This document shows positions 14,427 through 22,113 of a DNA stretch of 26,419 bases, piece after piece. The position numbers and the translations under genes were made by a program. The notes below the pieces were generated by a model. It was not told the origin of the DNA. It was given only the letters and a program-made list of their open reading frames with translations, and made no database searches. The number at the start of each line of letters is the position of its first letter. Positions within the stretch are counted from its first letter, which is position 1. The DNA is taken from NCBI GenBank assembly GCA_900549535.1, contig UROR01000013.1, forward strand, positions 1-26,419. Reading direction: 5' to 3'. The DNA comes from an uncultured Collinsella sp. (GTDB lineage: Bacteria; Actinomycetota; Coriobacteriia; Coriobacteriales; Coriobacteriaceae).

Positions 14427-14612
14427 GTGGCTAAGACATCGATGATCGTCAAGTGCAATCGCAAGCAGAAGTTCTCTACTCGTGAGTACACGCGCTGCCA
14501 GCGCTGCGGCCGTCCGCACTCTGTGTACCGCAAGTTCGGCCTGTGCCGTGTCTGCTTCCGCGAGCTTGCACTCAAGGGCGAGCTTCCCGGCGTTAAGAAG
14601 GCCAGCTGGTAA
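14427..14612 (+). CDS. rpsN: 30S ribosomal protein S14, zinc-binding type Z
   Basis: This 61-residue short S14 is the zinc-ribbon (type Z, also called rpsZ) form. The four zinc ligands are C24 and C27 (CQRC) and C40 and C43 (CRVC). It binds the 16S 3' domain in the small-subunit head. The start is GTG at 14427, six bases after GAGGAGG. The gap to rpsH is 119 bases and shows only a weak hairpin (GCCG/CGGC near 14670-14690). Confidence 0.97.
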   Translation: MAKTSMIVKCNRKQKFSTREYTRCQRCGRPHSVYRKFGLCRVCFRELALKGELPGVKKASW

Positions 14613-14731
14613 GTCACTACCAGCGTTTCAAGCATCAGTTTGGAACAGGGAAAACGCGCTAAAAAGGCTTTGCCGTTAAGGGCGGCGAAGAACCAAGAGC
14701 ACGTGTTCATCAAGAACGAAGGAGAATCTGT

Positions 14732-15130
14732 ATGAACCTTACAGACCCGATCGCAGATATGCTTACGCGCATCCGTAACGCTAACTCTGTGAACAAGGCC
14801 ACGGTCTCCATGCCGAGCAGCAAGAAGCTCGTCGAGATCGCTCGTGTTCTGCACGAGGAGGGCTACATCGAGGGCTACGATGTCGAGGACACCGTTCCCC
14901 AGAAGACTCTGCACATCACGCTTAAGTATGGTCCCAAGAAGGCTAAGGTCATCAACGGCATCCGCCGCATTTCCAAGCCGGGCCTGCGTAAGTACACCGG
15001 CGTTGCCGACATGCCCCGCGTCCGCGGTGGCCTTGGTACCGCCATTATTTCCACCAGCCATGGCGTCATGACCGACCGCGATGCTCGCAAGCACAACGTC
15101 GGCGGCGAGATCATCGCTTACGTCTGGTAA
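14732..15130 (+). CDS. rpsH: 30S ribosomal protein S8
   Basis: S8 is a primary 16S rRNA binder in the central domain and, in E. coli, the translational repressor of the spc operon. The 132 residues are standard: it opens TDPIADMLTRIRNA and ends with the family signature ISTSHGVMTDRDARKHNVGGE. ATG 14732 follows AAGGAGA. Whether S8 autoregulates here is unknown; with the operon starting at L5, any S8-binding mimic would be expected in the rplE leader or early rplE. Confidence 0.98.
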   Translation: MNLTDPIADMLTRIRNANSVNKATVSMPSSKKLVEIARVLHEEGYIEGYDVEDTVPQKTLHITLKYGPKKAKVINGIRRISKPGLRKYTGVADMPRVRGGLGTAIISTSHGVMTDRDARKHNVGGEIIAYVW

Positions 15131-15163
15131 TTCGCTCGGTAGGTAGAAGGAAAGGAGATCACC

Positions 15164-15700
15164 GTGTCTCGTATCGGTAATAAGCCTGTCCAGATTCCCG
15201 CCGGAGTCGAAGTGGCAGTCAACGGCAACAACATTGTCGTCAAGGGCCCCAAGGGCCAGCTCGAGCTCGATATCTATGAGAAGCTCGCTATCAACGTCGA
15301 GGACAACGTCCTCACCGTTTCCCGTCCCGACGACGAGCGTGAGACCCGTGCCCGCCACGGCCTCACCCGCGCCCTCATCCACAACATGGTTGTTGGCGTT
15401 TCCGAGGGCTTCGAGAAGAAGCTCGAGCTCGCCGGCGTCGGTTACCGCGTGCAGCAGAAGGGTAAGAACCTCGAGTTCTCCCTGGGCTTCTCGCACCCCG
15501 TGATCGTCGAGGCTCCCGAGGGCATCACTTTCGAGGTTCCCGATAACACCCACGTGAACGTCAAGGGTATCAACAAGCAGCAGGTCGGTCAGATCGCCGC
15601 TGAGATCCGCGGTCATCGTCCTCCCGAGCCTTACAAGGGCAAGGGTATCCACTACGTTGGCGAGCACATCCGCCGCAAGCTGGGTAAGGCCGCCAAGTAG
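15164..15700 (+). CDS. rplF: 50S ribosomal protein L6
   Basis: L6 lies near the GTPase centre of the large subunit. The 178 residues open SRIGNKPVQIPAGV and end with the L6 signature PEPYKGKGIHYVGEHIRRKLGK. The start is GTG at 15164, after AAAGGAG with a 6-base spacing; this non-ATG start is clear because no in-frame ATG exists nearby. It lies 33 bases after rpsH. Confidence 0.98.
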   Translation: MSRIGNKPVQIPAGVEVAVNGNNIVVKGPKGQLELDIYEKLAINVEDNVLTVSRPDDERETRARHGLTRALIHNMVVGVSEGFEKKLELAGVGYRVQQKGKNLEFSLGFSHPVIVEAPEGITFEVPDNTHVNVKGINKQQVGQIAAEIRGHRPPEPYKGKGIHYVGEHIRRKLGKAAK

Positions 15701-15725
15701 TCGTAACCGACTCACTCGCATAAGA

Positions 15726-15747
15726 CCAGCACCCCGTCAGGTGCTGG
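15726..15747 (+). other. Hairpin between rplF and rplR
   Basis: CCAGCACC (15726-15733), loop CCGTCA, GGTGCTGG (15740-15747) is a perfect 8-bp stem in the 75-base gap. A T5 run follows only about 12 bases later (CAACCTTTTTAGG), right at the rplR ribosome binding site. It might be a partial attenuator or an RNase processing site. Confidence 0.5.
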
Positions 15748-15775
15748 CAAGATCAACCTTTTTAGGAGTTTACGT

Positions 15776-16144
15776 ATGAACAAGCATAAGGCGAAGCTGG
15801 AAGGCCTCAAGCGTCGTCAGCGTCGTGTTCGCGGCAAGGTCTCGGGTACTTCCGAGCGTCCGCGTCTTCGCGTGACCCGTACTAACGCCAACATCTATGC
15901 CCAGATCATCGACGACAGCAAGGGCTCCAGCCTGACGCTCGTCTCTGCCTCGACCCTCGAGGCCGAGTTCAAGGGCACCCACACCTCGAACAAGGAGGCT
16001 GCGGAGAAGGTCGGTCAGCTCGTTGGCAAGCGTGCCATCGAGGCCGGCATCACCAAGGTCGCCTTCGATCGCGGTGGCCGTATCTACCATGGCCGCGTCA
16101 AGGCCCTCGCCGACGGTGCTCGTGCCGCCGGTCTCGAGTTCTAG
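15776..16144 (+). CDS. rplR: 50S ribosomal protein L18
   Basis: L18 binds 5S rRNA with L5 and L25. The 122 residues are standard, with RPRLRVTRTNANIYAQIIDD and the C-terminal block KVAFDRGGRIYHGRVKALADGAR. ATG 15776 follows TTAGGAG. Its stop TAG overlaps the GGAGG of rpsE, 14 bases upstream, so the two are coupled. Confidence 0.98.
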   Translation: MNKHKAKLEGLKRRQRRVRGKVSGTSERPRLRVTRTNANIYAQIIDDSKGSSLTLVSASTLEAEFKGTHTSNKEAAEKVGQLVGKRAIEAGITKVAFDRGGRIYHGRVKALADGARAAGLEF

Positions 16145-16158
16145 GAGGTATGTAGCAC

Positions 16159-16683
16159 ATGGCTCGTAATCAGAAGCAGCAGCGCGAGGCCTCCGAGTTC
16201 GAGGAGCGCGTCGTTTACATCAACCGCGTGTCGAAGACCGTCAAGGGTGGTCGTCGCATGAGCCTCGTCGCTCTCGTCGTCGTTGGCGACGGCAAGGGCA
16301 ACGTCGGCGTTGGCATGGGCAAGTCCGCTGAGGTGCCCCTGGCCATCTCCAAGGCGTCTCTCGATGCCAAGAAGAACATGTTCCACGTGCCGGTGACCGA
16401 GCAGGGCACCATCCCGCACGAGGTTCTCGGCCACTTTGGTGCCGGCCGCATTATCATCAAGCCCGCTGTCGAGGGTACCGGCGTTATCGCCGGCGGCGCT
16501 GTGCGTCCCCTCTTCGAGCTTGCTGGCATCAAGAACGTCCTGTCCAAGTCCCTCGGTACCGACAACGGCCTCAACATCATCAAGGCTGCCGTCGAGGGCC
16601 TCAAGGAGCTCTCCAGCCCTGAGGACGTCGCGGCTCGCCGTGGCCTGACGGTCTCCGAGATGTTCGTCGGTAAGGAGAACTAA
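16159..16683 (+). CDS. rpsE: 30S ribosomal protein S5
   Basis: S5 supports decoding fidelity and mRNA unwinding at the entry channel. The 174 residues include the double-stranded RNA-binding signature starting at VVYINRVSKTVKGGRR and continuing VVVGDGKGNVGVGMGKS, then the C-terminal S5 fold. ATG 16159 has GGAGG upstream that overlaps the rplR stop. Only 2 bases separate it from rpmD. Confidence 0.98.
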   Translation: MARNQKQQREASEFEERVVYINRVSKTVKGGRRMSLVALVVVGDGKGNVGVGMGKSAEVPLAISKASLDAKKNMFHVPVTEQGTIPHEVLGHFGAGRIIIKPAVEGTGVIAGGAVRPLFELAGIKNVLSKSLGTDNGLNIIKAAVEGLKELSSPEDVAARRGLTVSEMFVGKEN

Positions 16684-16685
16684 GC

Positions 16686-16868
16686 ATGGCTGACACCATC
16701 AAGATCAAGCAGGTCCGCAGCACCAACGGTTGCAAGCAGGACCAGGTCCGTACTGTCCGTGCCCTCGGTCTCCACAGGATCCGCGAGGTTCGCGAGATTG
16801 CTGACAACGAGTCCGTCCGCGGCATGATCTTCAAGGTCAAGCACCTTGTCGAGATTGTAGAGGAGTAG
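16686..16868 (+). CDS. rpmD: 50S ribosomal protein L30
   Basis: This 60-residue protein is standard for bacterial L30, with IKIKQVRSTNGCKQDQ and RALGLHRIREVREI. The ATG is 2 bases after the rpsE stop, and its ribosome binding site (AAGGAG) lies inside the rpsE 3' end, giving tight coupling. L30 sits on 23S domain II/5S contacts and is dispensable in some bacteria. Confidence 0.97.
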   Translation: MADTIKIKQVRSTNGCKQDQVRTVRALGLHRIREVREIADNESVRGMIFKVKHLVEIVEE

Positions 16869-16871
16869 CAA

Positions 16872-17321
16872 ATGCAGCTTCACGATCTTACTCCCGCGCC
16901 CGGTTCCACCAAGAACCGTAAGCGCGTCGGCCGTGGCAATTCTTCGGGTCACGGCACCACTTCTGGCCGCGGCCAGAAGGGCCAGGGTTCCCGCTCTGGC
17001 GGCACCAAGGGTGCCGGCTTCGAGGGTGGCCAGACTCCGCTGGCTATGCGCCTGCCCAAGCTTCCGGGCTTCCGCAACCCCCGTCGTATCGAGTACACCG
17101 CTGTTAACGTTGAGCGTCTCGAGCGTAAGTTCGAGGATGGCGCTGTGATCGACGGTGCCGCTCTTAAGGCCGCTCGCATCACCAAGAGCGAGTTCGAGCC
17201 CGTCAAGGTGCTCGGCAATGGTGAGCTCACCAAGAAGTTCACGGTCAAGGTCGACAAGGTCAGCGCTTCTGCGCAGGCCAAGATCGAGGCCGCCGGCGGA
17301 AAGGTCGAGCTGCCGTGCTAA
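16872..17321 (+). CDS. rplO: 50S ribosomal protein L15
   Basis: L15 is a late-assembly large-subunit protein. The 149 residues begin with the Gly/Arg/Ser-rich extended tail (RVGRGNSSGHGTTSGRGQKG) that threads into 23S rRNA, followed by the globular domain. ATG 16872 is 3 bases after rpmD, with GAGGAG at the rpmD end. Its last 7 bases overlap the start of secY. Confidence 0.98.
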   Translation: MQLHDLTPAPGSTKNRKRVGRGNSSGHGTTSGRGQKGQGSRSGGTKGAGFEGGQTPLAMRLPKLPGFRNPRRIEYTAVNVERLERKFEDGAVIDGAALKAARITKSEFEPVKVLGNGELTKKFTVKVDKVSASAQAKIEAAGGKVELPC

Positions 17322-18601
17322 ATGGTCTTAAGAATGCTTTCCGCATCAAAGAATTGCGCGAAAAGATTCTTTTTACCATAGCTATGCTCGTCGTGTACCG
17401 CATTGGTGCGCACGTTCCTGTGCCCGGCATTCCCTTCCAGGGGATGCTGGGCCTTTTCTCGACCGATAACAATTCGGTCGCCGCAGGTGCTATGGCCCTC
17501 CTGAATCTTTTCTCTGGCGGCGCGTTGAGCTATGTGTCGGTGTTTTCACTGGGCATCATGCCTTACATCACCAGCTCGATCATCCTCCAGATGCTCCAGG
17601 CCGTCGTGCCTTCCCTGCATGAGCTTGCCCGCGAGGGCGAGGTCGGTCAGACCAAGATTACGCAGTATTCGCGTTACCTCACCCTGGCTCTGGCGATCCT
17701 CAACTCCGTGGGTTACCTCTTCCTCTTTAAGAGCTTCGGCATCAGCTTCAATGGCGCCGGCGCTCCCGAGATCATCTTCGACCTCATGATTGTCGGCACG
17801 CTCACCGCGGGCGCCATGCTGATCATGTGGATTGGTGAGCTCATTACCCAGCGCGGTATCGGCAATGGCATGTCGCTGATCATCTTTGCGAACATCATGG
17901 CCGGTCTGCCGCAGGCGATCTTCTCCAGCACCGAGGGCAATGCCGGTGGCATCATCACCATGGTGATCATCTGCGCCATCATCTTGCTGGTTATCCCGCT
18001 GATTGTTTTCCTTGAGCGTGGCCAGCGCCGCATCCCGGTCTCCTACGCCAAACGCGTCGTGGGCCGTCGCATGATGGGTGGCCAGACCACCTACCTGCCC
18101 ATTAAGGTCAACACCGCGGGTGTCGTGCCGATCATCTTCGCTTCGGCGCTGCTGTACTTCCCGGCTCAGATTGCCGTGTTCTTCCCCGGCATCGGTTGGA
18201 TTCAGGCAGTTGCCTCCGCGCTTTCGACCGGTTGGCTCAACTGGGTGCTTAACGTTGTCCTCATCGTGTTCTTCGCGTACTTCTACACCTCCATGGTGTT
18301 CAACCCCGATGACACGGCCGACAACCTTAAGAAGCAGGGCGGCTTTATTCCGGGCGTGCGTCCGGGTAGGGCTACCGCGGCCTACATCAAGAACGCGCTC
18401 AACAAGATCACGCTTCCCAGCGCTGTCTTTTTGGCGCTCATCGCCATCGTGCCTTCGATCATCTTCTCCTTCACGGGTAACCATCTGATCCAGGCATTTG
18501 GTGGCACGTCCATCCTCATCATGGTCGGCGTCGTGCTCGACACGGTCGATAAGCTCAAAGGCCAGATCAAGATGTATGATTACGATGGATTCTTTAAATA
18601 G
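17315..18601 (+). CDS. secY: Preprotein translocase channel SecY
   Basis: SecY forms the membrane channel of the Sec system with SecE and SecG. It has 428 residues and about ten membrane segments. Recognisable parts are GAHVPVPGI before the plug, SLGIMPYITSSIILQML (segment 2), GQTTYLPIKVNTAGVVPIIFAS (segment 7 and lateral gate area), and a short cytoplasmic tail ending near DYDGFFK. The only workable start in frame is GTG at 17315, which overlaps the rplO stop; the ATG at 17322 is out of frame. This overlap implies translational coupling to L15. Confidence 0.97.
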   Translation: MLNGLKNAFRIKELREKILFTIAMLVVYRIGAHVPVPGIPFQGMLGLFSTDNNSVAAGAMALLNLFSGGALSYVSVFSLGIMPYITSSIILQMLQAVVPSLHELAREGEVGQTKITQYSRYLTLALAILNSVGYLFLFKSFGISFNGAGAPEIIFDLMIVGTLTAGAMLIMWIGELITQRGIGNGMSLIIFANIMAGLPQAIFSSTEGNAGGIITMVIICAIILLVIPLIVFLERGQRRIPVSYAKRVVGRRMMGGQTTYLPIKVNTAGVVPIIFASALLYFPAQIAVFFPGIGWIQAVASALSTGWLNWVLNVVLIVFFAYFYTSMVFNPDDTADNLKKQGGFIPGVRPGRATAAYIKNALNKITLPSAVFLALIAIVPSIIFSFTGNHLIQAFGGTSILIMVGVVLDTVDKLKGQIKMYDYDGFFK

Positions 18602-18619
18602 GCTAGAGGAGGATTGCTC

Positions 18620-19246
18620 ATGAACCTCGTATTGCTCGGAGCTCCGGGTGCCGGTAAGGGTACCGTCGCACAGGAGCTCGTCGCCGAGTTTGGCGTCGCT
18701 CACATTTCCACGGGTGACCTGCTGCGTGCTGCCGTCAAGGGTGGCACCGAGCTTGGTATTCAGGCTAAGAAGTACATGGACGCTGGCGAGCTCGTTCCCG
18801 ACCAGCTCGTGATCGACCTTGTCAAGGAGCGCCTTGCTGCCGATGACGCCCAGCAGGGCTTCATCCTCGACGGCTTCCCGCGCAACACCGCCCAGGCTGT
18901 GACGCTCGATTCCGAGCTCTCCGCCATGGGTCGCGAGATCGACTGCGCCCTTCTGGTCGACGTGGCCCCCGAGGTCATCATCGATCGTCTGTCTTCGCGT
19001 CGCACCTGCCGCGCCTGCGGTTACACCGGCACCGCTGCCGATGCCACCTGCCCCAAGTGCGGTGGCGAGATGTATCAGCGCGACGACGACAAGCCCGAGA
19101 CCATCAAGAACCGTCTCGACGTCTACGAGAAGTCCACGAGCCCGCTCGTCGACTACTATCGTGGCCAGGGTCTGCTCAAGTCGGTCAACGGTGACCAGGC
19201 TCGCGAGACCGTGTACGGGGATGTCAAAGAGGCTCTCGGTCTATGA
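18620..19246 (+). CDS. adk: Adenylate kinase
   Basis: This enzyme converts AMP and ATP to two ADP in the cytoplasm. The 208 residues contain the P-loop GAPGAGKG (7-14), the AMP-site DGFPRN (84-89), and a long LID domain with a structural zinc site, C130, C133, C144 and C147. This Cys4 LID is common in Gram-positive enzymes. ATG 18620 follows GAGGAGG by 7 bases; the in-frame TTG at 18614 sits on that site and is rejected. The stop overlaps the map start by 4 bases (ATGA). Confidence 0.98.
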   Translation: MNLVLLGAPGAGKGTVAQELVAEFGVAHISTGDLLRAAVKGGTELGIQAKKYMDAGELVPDQLVIDLVKERLAADDAQQGFILDGFPRNTAQAVTLDSELSAMGREIDCALLVDVAPEVIIDRLSSRRTCRACGYTGTAADATCPKCGGEMYQRDDDKPETIKNRLDVYEKSTSPLVDYYRGQGLLKSVNGDQARETVYGDVKEALGL

Positions 19247-20031
19247 TCAAGATTAAGTCTGCAACGCAAATCGAGCAGATGAAGAAGGCAGGAGCGCTAT
19301 CTAAGATGGCGCTCCGCCACGTTGGAGCCATGGTGCGCCCCGGCGTTTCGACTTTTGAGCTCGATCAGCTCGCGGAGCAGATTATCCGCATGCATGGCGG
19401 CACCCCGGCCTTTAAGGGTTACGGCGGGTTCCCGGGGACCATTTGCGCATCGATCAACGATGCCGTGGTCCACGGTATTCCCAACCCCGACATGATCCTG
19501 CGCGATGGCGATATCATCTCCATCGATACGGGAGCCGTTGTCGACGGTTGGGTCGGCGATAACGCTTGGACGTTTTTCGTCGGCACCCCCACGCCCGAGG
19601 CCAAGGCCCTGTGCGAGGTTACGCGCGATTGCCTTAAGGCTGCCATCGAGCAGGCTGTCCCCGGTAACCATATCGGGGATGTTGGTTATGCCGTTCAGTC
19701 CCTCGCCGAGTCTCACGGTTACGGCGTGCTTCGCGACTATGTGGGCCATGGCATTGGCCGCGTGATGCACGAGGACCCCAACGTTCCTAACTATGGAAAG
19801 AAGGGGAGGGGCGTTCGCCTCCAGGCCGGCATGGTCATTGCCATCGAGCCGATGGTTACGATGGGTTCCAACCATGTGAGCACGGGCTCCGACGGTTGGA
19901 TTGTTACGACCAACGACCACCTGCCCGCCGCGCACTACGAGAACACCGTCGCCATTACCAATGACGGTCCGGTGATTCTCACCACGGATGCCCAGGGTGC
20001 TTGGTGTTCCTTGCAGGGCGGTGAAATGTAG
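19243..20031 (+). CDS. map: Methionine aminopeptidase, type I
   Basis: This cytosolic metalloenzyme removes the initiator Met from nascent proteins. The 262 residues keep all dinuclear metal ligands, D95, D106, H169, E202 and E233, and the substrate-site H77 (VVHGIP). There is no N-terminal zinc-finger or linker extension, so it is type Ia. The ATG overlaps the adk stop as ATGA. A 143-base gap to infA follows, containing only a weak stem and a possible -10 (TAGAAT, 20130-20135) for an internal promoter. Confidence 0.98.
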   Translation: MIKIKSATQIEQMKKAGALSKMALRHVGAMVRPGVSTFELDQLAEQIIRMHGGTPAFKGYGGFPGTICASINDAVVHGIPNPDMILRDGDIISIDTGAVVDGWVGDNAWTFFVGTPTPEAKALCEVTRDCLKAAIEQAVPGNHIGDVGYAVQSLAESHGYGVLRDYVGHGIGRVMHEDPNVPNYGKKGRGVRLQAGMVIAIEPMVTMGSNHVSTGSDGWIVTTNDHLPAAHYENTVAITNDGPVILTTDAQGAWCSLQGGEM

Positions 20032-20174
20032 GGCTTGCGTCAAATGCACGCCTTAACATTTCAAATGTAACAAGTTCCGCTTAGTTGTGGAGCCATTACG
20101 AAGATACTACGATACGTGCATGCGTATTGTAGAATACTCAATCGCTGTCGTTTTCTAGAGAAAGATGATTGCTT

Positions 20175-20393
20175 GTGAAGAAGGAAGACGCAATTGAGCT
20201 CGAGGGTACGGTAAAGGAACCGTTGCCCAATGCCATGTTTAAGGTCGAGCTCGAGAACGGTCATTCGGTTCTGTGCAACATTTCTGGCAAGATCCGAATG
20301 AATTACATCCGTATTCTCCCCGGTGACAGGGTTGTCGTGGAGCTTTCCCCGTACGACCTGACCCGCGGCCGCATCACCTATCGCTACAAATAG
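20175..20393 (+). CDS. infA: Translation initiation factor IF-1
   Basis: IF-1 is a single OB-fold protein that blocks the A site during initiation. I choose GTG at 20175 because it gives exactly 72 residues, the usual length, and a start MKKEDAIELEGTV; an upstream in-frame TTG at 20169 sits too close to the purine-rich AGAGAAAGA site. Conserved blocks are LPNAMFKVELENGH, GKIRMNYIRILPGD and YDLTRGRITYRYK. The gene is followed by a 150-base gap with nothing that I can assign beyond the rpmJ ribosome binding site. Confidence 0.95.
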   Translation: MKKEDAIELEGTVKEPLPNAMFKVELENGHSVLCNISGKIRMNYIRILPGDRVVVELSPYDLTRGRITYRYK

Positions 20394-20543
20394 CGGCACG
20401 CATACACGCACTCCATTTCCGGCTGCAGGCTTAGCTCAACCTACGGTCGGATTGTGTGTGAAGACCAGCCATAGTTTTAAACGCCTGCGGCTGGGCGAGT
20501 AGATAGTAGGGAAGTAGTTTGAGCGCTACCGAAAGGAAGAACG

Positions 20544-20657
20544 ATGAAGGTACGTCCTTCGGTCAAGAAGATGTGCGATAAGTGCAAAATCATTAGGCGC
20601 CATGGCAAGGTCCTCGTCATTTGCGAGAACCCCCGTCATAAGCAGCGTCAGGGTTAA
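20544..20657 (+). CDS. rpmJ: 50S ribosomal protein L36
   Basis: This 37-residue protein is the zinc-binding (C+) form of L36. The ligands are C11, C14, C27 and H32 in MCDKCKIIRRHGK and ICENPRHKQRQG. ATG 20544 follows AAAGGAAG. It lies 14 bases before rpsM, in the standard infA-rpmJ-rpsM order. It is too short for most gene-finding cutoffs. Confidence 0.97.
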   Translation: MKVRPSVKKMCDKCKIIRRHGKVLVICENPRHKQRQG

Positions 20658-20671
20658 GAGAGGAGACTACG

Positions 20672-21046
20672 TTGGCCCGTATTAATGGTGTCGACCTCCC
20701 GCGTGAGAAGCGCGTTGAGATCGGTCTGACCTACATTTACGGCATCGGCCGCACCACTGCGACGAAGATCTGCGTCGAGTGCAACGTTAACGTGGATACG
20801 CGCGTTAAGGACCTCACCGAGGATGAGGTTAACGCCATCCGCGATTATATCGATAAGAACCAGATCATGGTTGAGGGTGACCTCCGCCGTGAGCGCAACC
20901 AGAACGTCAAGCGCCTTATGGACATCGGCTGCAACCGCGGCCTTCGTCACCGCAAGGGCCTCCCGGTCCGCGGCCAGCGCACCCACACTAACGCTCGTAC
21001 CCGCAAGGGCCCGAAGCGTCAGATCGGTGCTAAGAAGAAGAAATAA
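20672..21046 (+). CDS. rpsM: 30S ribosomal protein S13
   Basis: S13 contacts the P-site tRNA and L5 across the intersubunit bridge. The 124 residues include the helix-two-turn-helix block YIYGIGRTTATKI and the tail GLPVRGQRTHTNARTRKGP. The start is TTG at 20672 (ARINGVDLPREKRV), seven bases after GAGAGGAGA; a TTG start for a core ribosomal protein is unusual but well supported. Confidence 0.97.
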   Translation: MARINGVDLPREKRVEIGLTYIYGIGRTTATKICVECNVNVDTRVKDLTEDEVNAIRDYIDKNQIMVEGDLRRERNQNVKRLMDIGCNRGLRHRKGLPVRGQRTHTNARTRKGPKRQIGAKKKK

Positions 21047-21060
21047 GGAGCGCTAGATAG

Positions 21061-21465
21061 ATGGCTACTGCTAAGAAGAACGTTCGCGCTGCCCGTCTGA
21101 AGCGCGCGGACCGTAAGAACATTTCCGTGGGCCAGGCTCACATTCGTTCTACGTTCAACAACACGATCGTTTCGATCACCGATCCCCAGGGCAACGTCAT
21201 TTCCTGGAAGTCGGCTGGCCAGGTGGGCTTCAAGGGCTCCCGTAAGTCCACGCCGTTCGCTGCCCAGATGGCTGCCGAGGCTGCTGCCAAGCAGGCCATG
21301 GAGCACGGTATGAAGAAGGTTTCCGTCTTCGTCAAGGGCCCCGGCTCCGGTCGTGAGACCGCCATCCGCTCCCTCCAGGCTGCTGGCCTCGAGGTCTCGA
21401 GCATCCAGGACAAGACCCCCATCCCGCACAACGGCTGCCGCCCCAAGAAGCGTCGCCGCGTGTAA
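21061..21465 (+). CDS. rpsK: 30S ribosomal protein S11
   Basis: S11 lies on the small-subunit platform near the mRNA exit and E site. The 134 residues include AHIRSTFNNTIVSITD and end with the signature IQDKTPIPHNGCRPKKRRRV. ATG 21061 is preceded by AAGGAG at the rpsM stop, with a rather long 10-base spacing. It lies 14 bases after rpsM. Confidence 0.98.
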   Translation: MATAKKNVRAARLKRADRKNISVGQAHIRSTFNNTIVSITDPQGNVISWKSAGQVGFKGSRKSTPFAAQMAAEAAAKQAMEHGMKKVSVFVKGPGSGRETAIRSLQAAGLEVSSIQDKTPIPHNGCRPKKRRRV

Positions 21466-21484
21466 CTGAAAGGATCGTATCAAT

Positions 21485-22081
21485 ATGGCAATCGACAGGA
21501 CTCCTGTTCTTAAGCGCTGCCGTCAGCTCGGGATCGATCCCGCTGAGCTCGGTTACAGCAGCAAGAAGGAATCTATCCGTCAGCCCAAGCGCCGTCGCAA
21601 GGAATCTGAGTACGGCATGCAGCTGCGCGAGAAGCAGAAGGTCAAGTTCATCTATGGCGTTCTGGAGAAGCAGTTCCACGGCTACTTCAACAAGGCCCGC
21701 AAGATGAACGGCGTCACCGGTGAGAACCTCATGATCATCCTTGAGTCTCGCCTCGACAACGTCGTCTTCCGTCTTGGCTTCGCCCGCACCCGCAAAGAGG
21801 CTCGTCAGTCCGTCCGTCACGGTCACTTCACCGTGAACGGCAAGCGCGTGGACATCCCGTCCTACCGCGTCAAGGCCGGCGACGTCGTCGCTGTCGGCGA
21901 GAAGTTCCGTGACCTCCTCCCCATCAAGGAGGCTCTGATTTCCTCCGAGCGCTTTGAGGTCCCTGGCTGGCTCGAGGTCGATATCGAGAAGCTGTCTGGT
22001 AACGTGCTCGCTCTGCCGACGCGTGAGCAGATCAGCGGTGATATCAACGAGCAGCTCATCGTCGAGCTCTACTCTAAGTAG
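21485..22081 (+). CDS. rpsD: 30S ribosomal protein S4 (zinc-independent form)
   Basis: S4 nucleates 16S 5'-domain assembly and in E. coli represses the alpha operon. The 198 residues have an N-terminal region with a single Cys (C12), so the Cys4 zinc site of other S4 proteins is absent. The S4 RNA-binding domain is clear from RLDNVVFRLGFARTRKEAR to VAVGEKF. ATG 21485 follows GAAAGGA. It is 19 bases after rpsK. Confidence 0.98.
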   Translation: MAIDRTPVLKRCRQLGIDPAELGYSSKKESIRQPKRRRKESEYGMQLREKQKVKFIYGVLEKQFHGYFNKARKMNGVTGENLMIILESRLDNVVFRLGFARTRKEARQSVRHGHFTVNGKRVDIPSYRVKAGDVVAVGEKFRDLLPIKEALISSERFEVPGWLEVDIEKLSGNVLALPTREQISGDINEQLIVELYSK

Positions 22082-22113
22082 TCCATCCGGGCTGCTGAGG
22101 CTGGAGGTAATAC

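Noticed and set aside
17322..17324. ATG just after the rplO stop as the secY start
   Set aside because: It is out of frame with SecY; the in-frame GTG at 17315 is required.
20107..20135. Internal promoter before infA (TAGAAT as -10)
   Set aside because: No acceptable -35 is found at 16-18 bases; mentioned only in the map entry.
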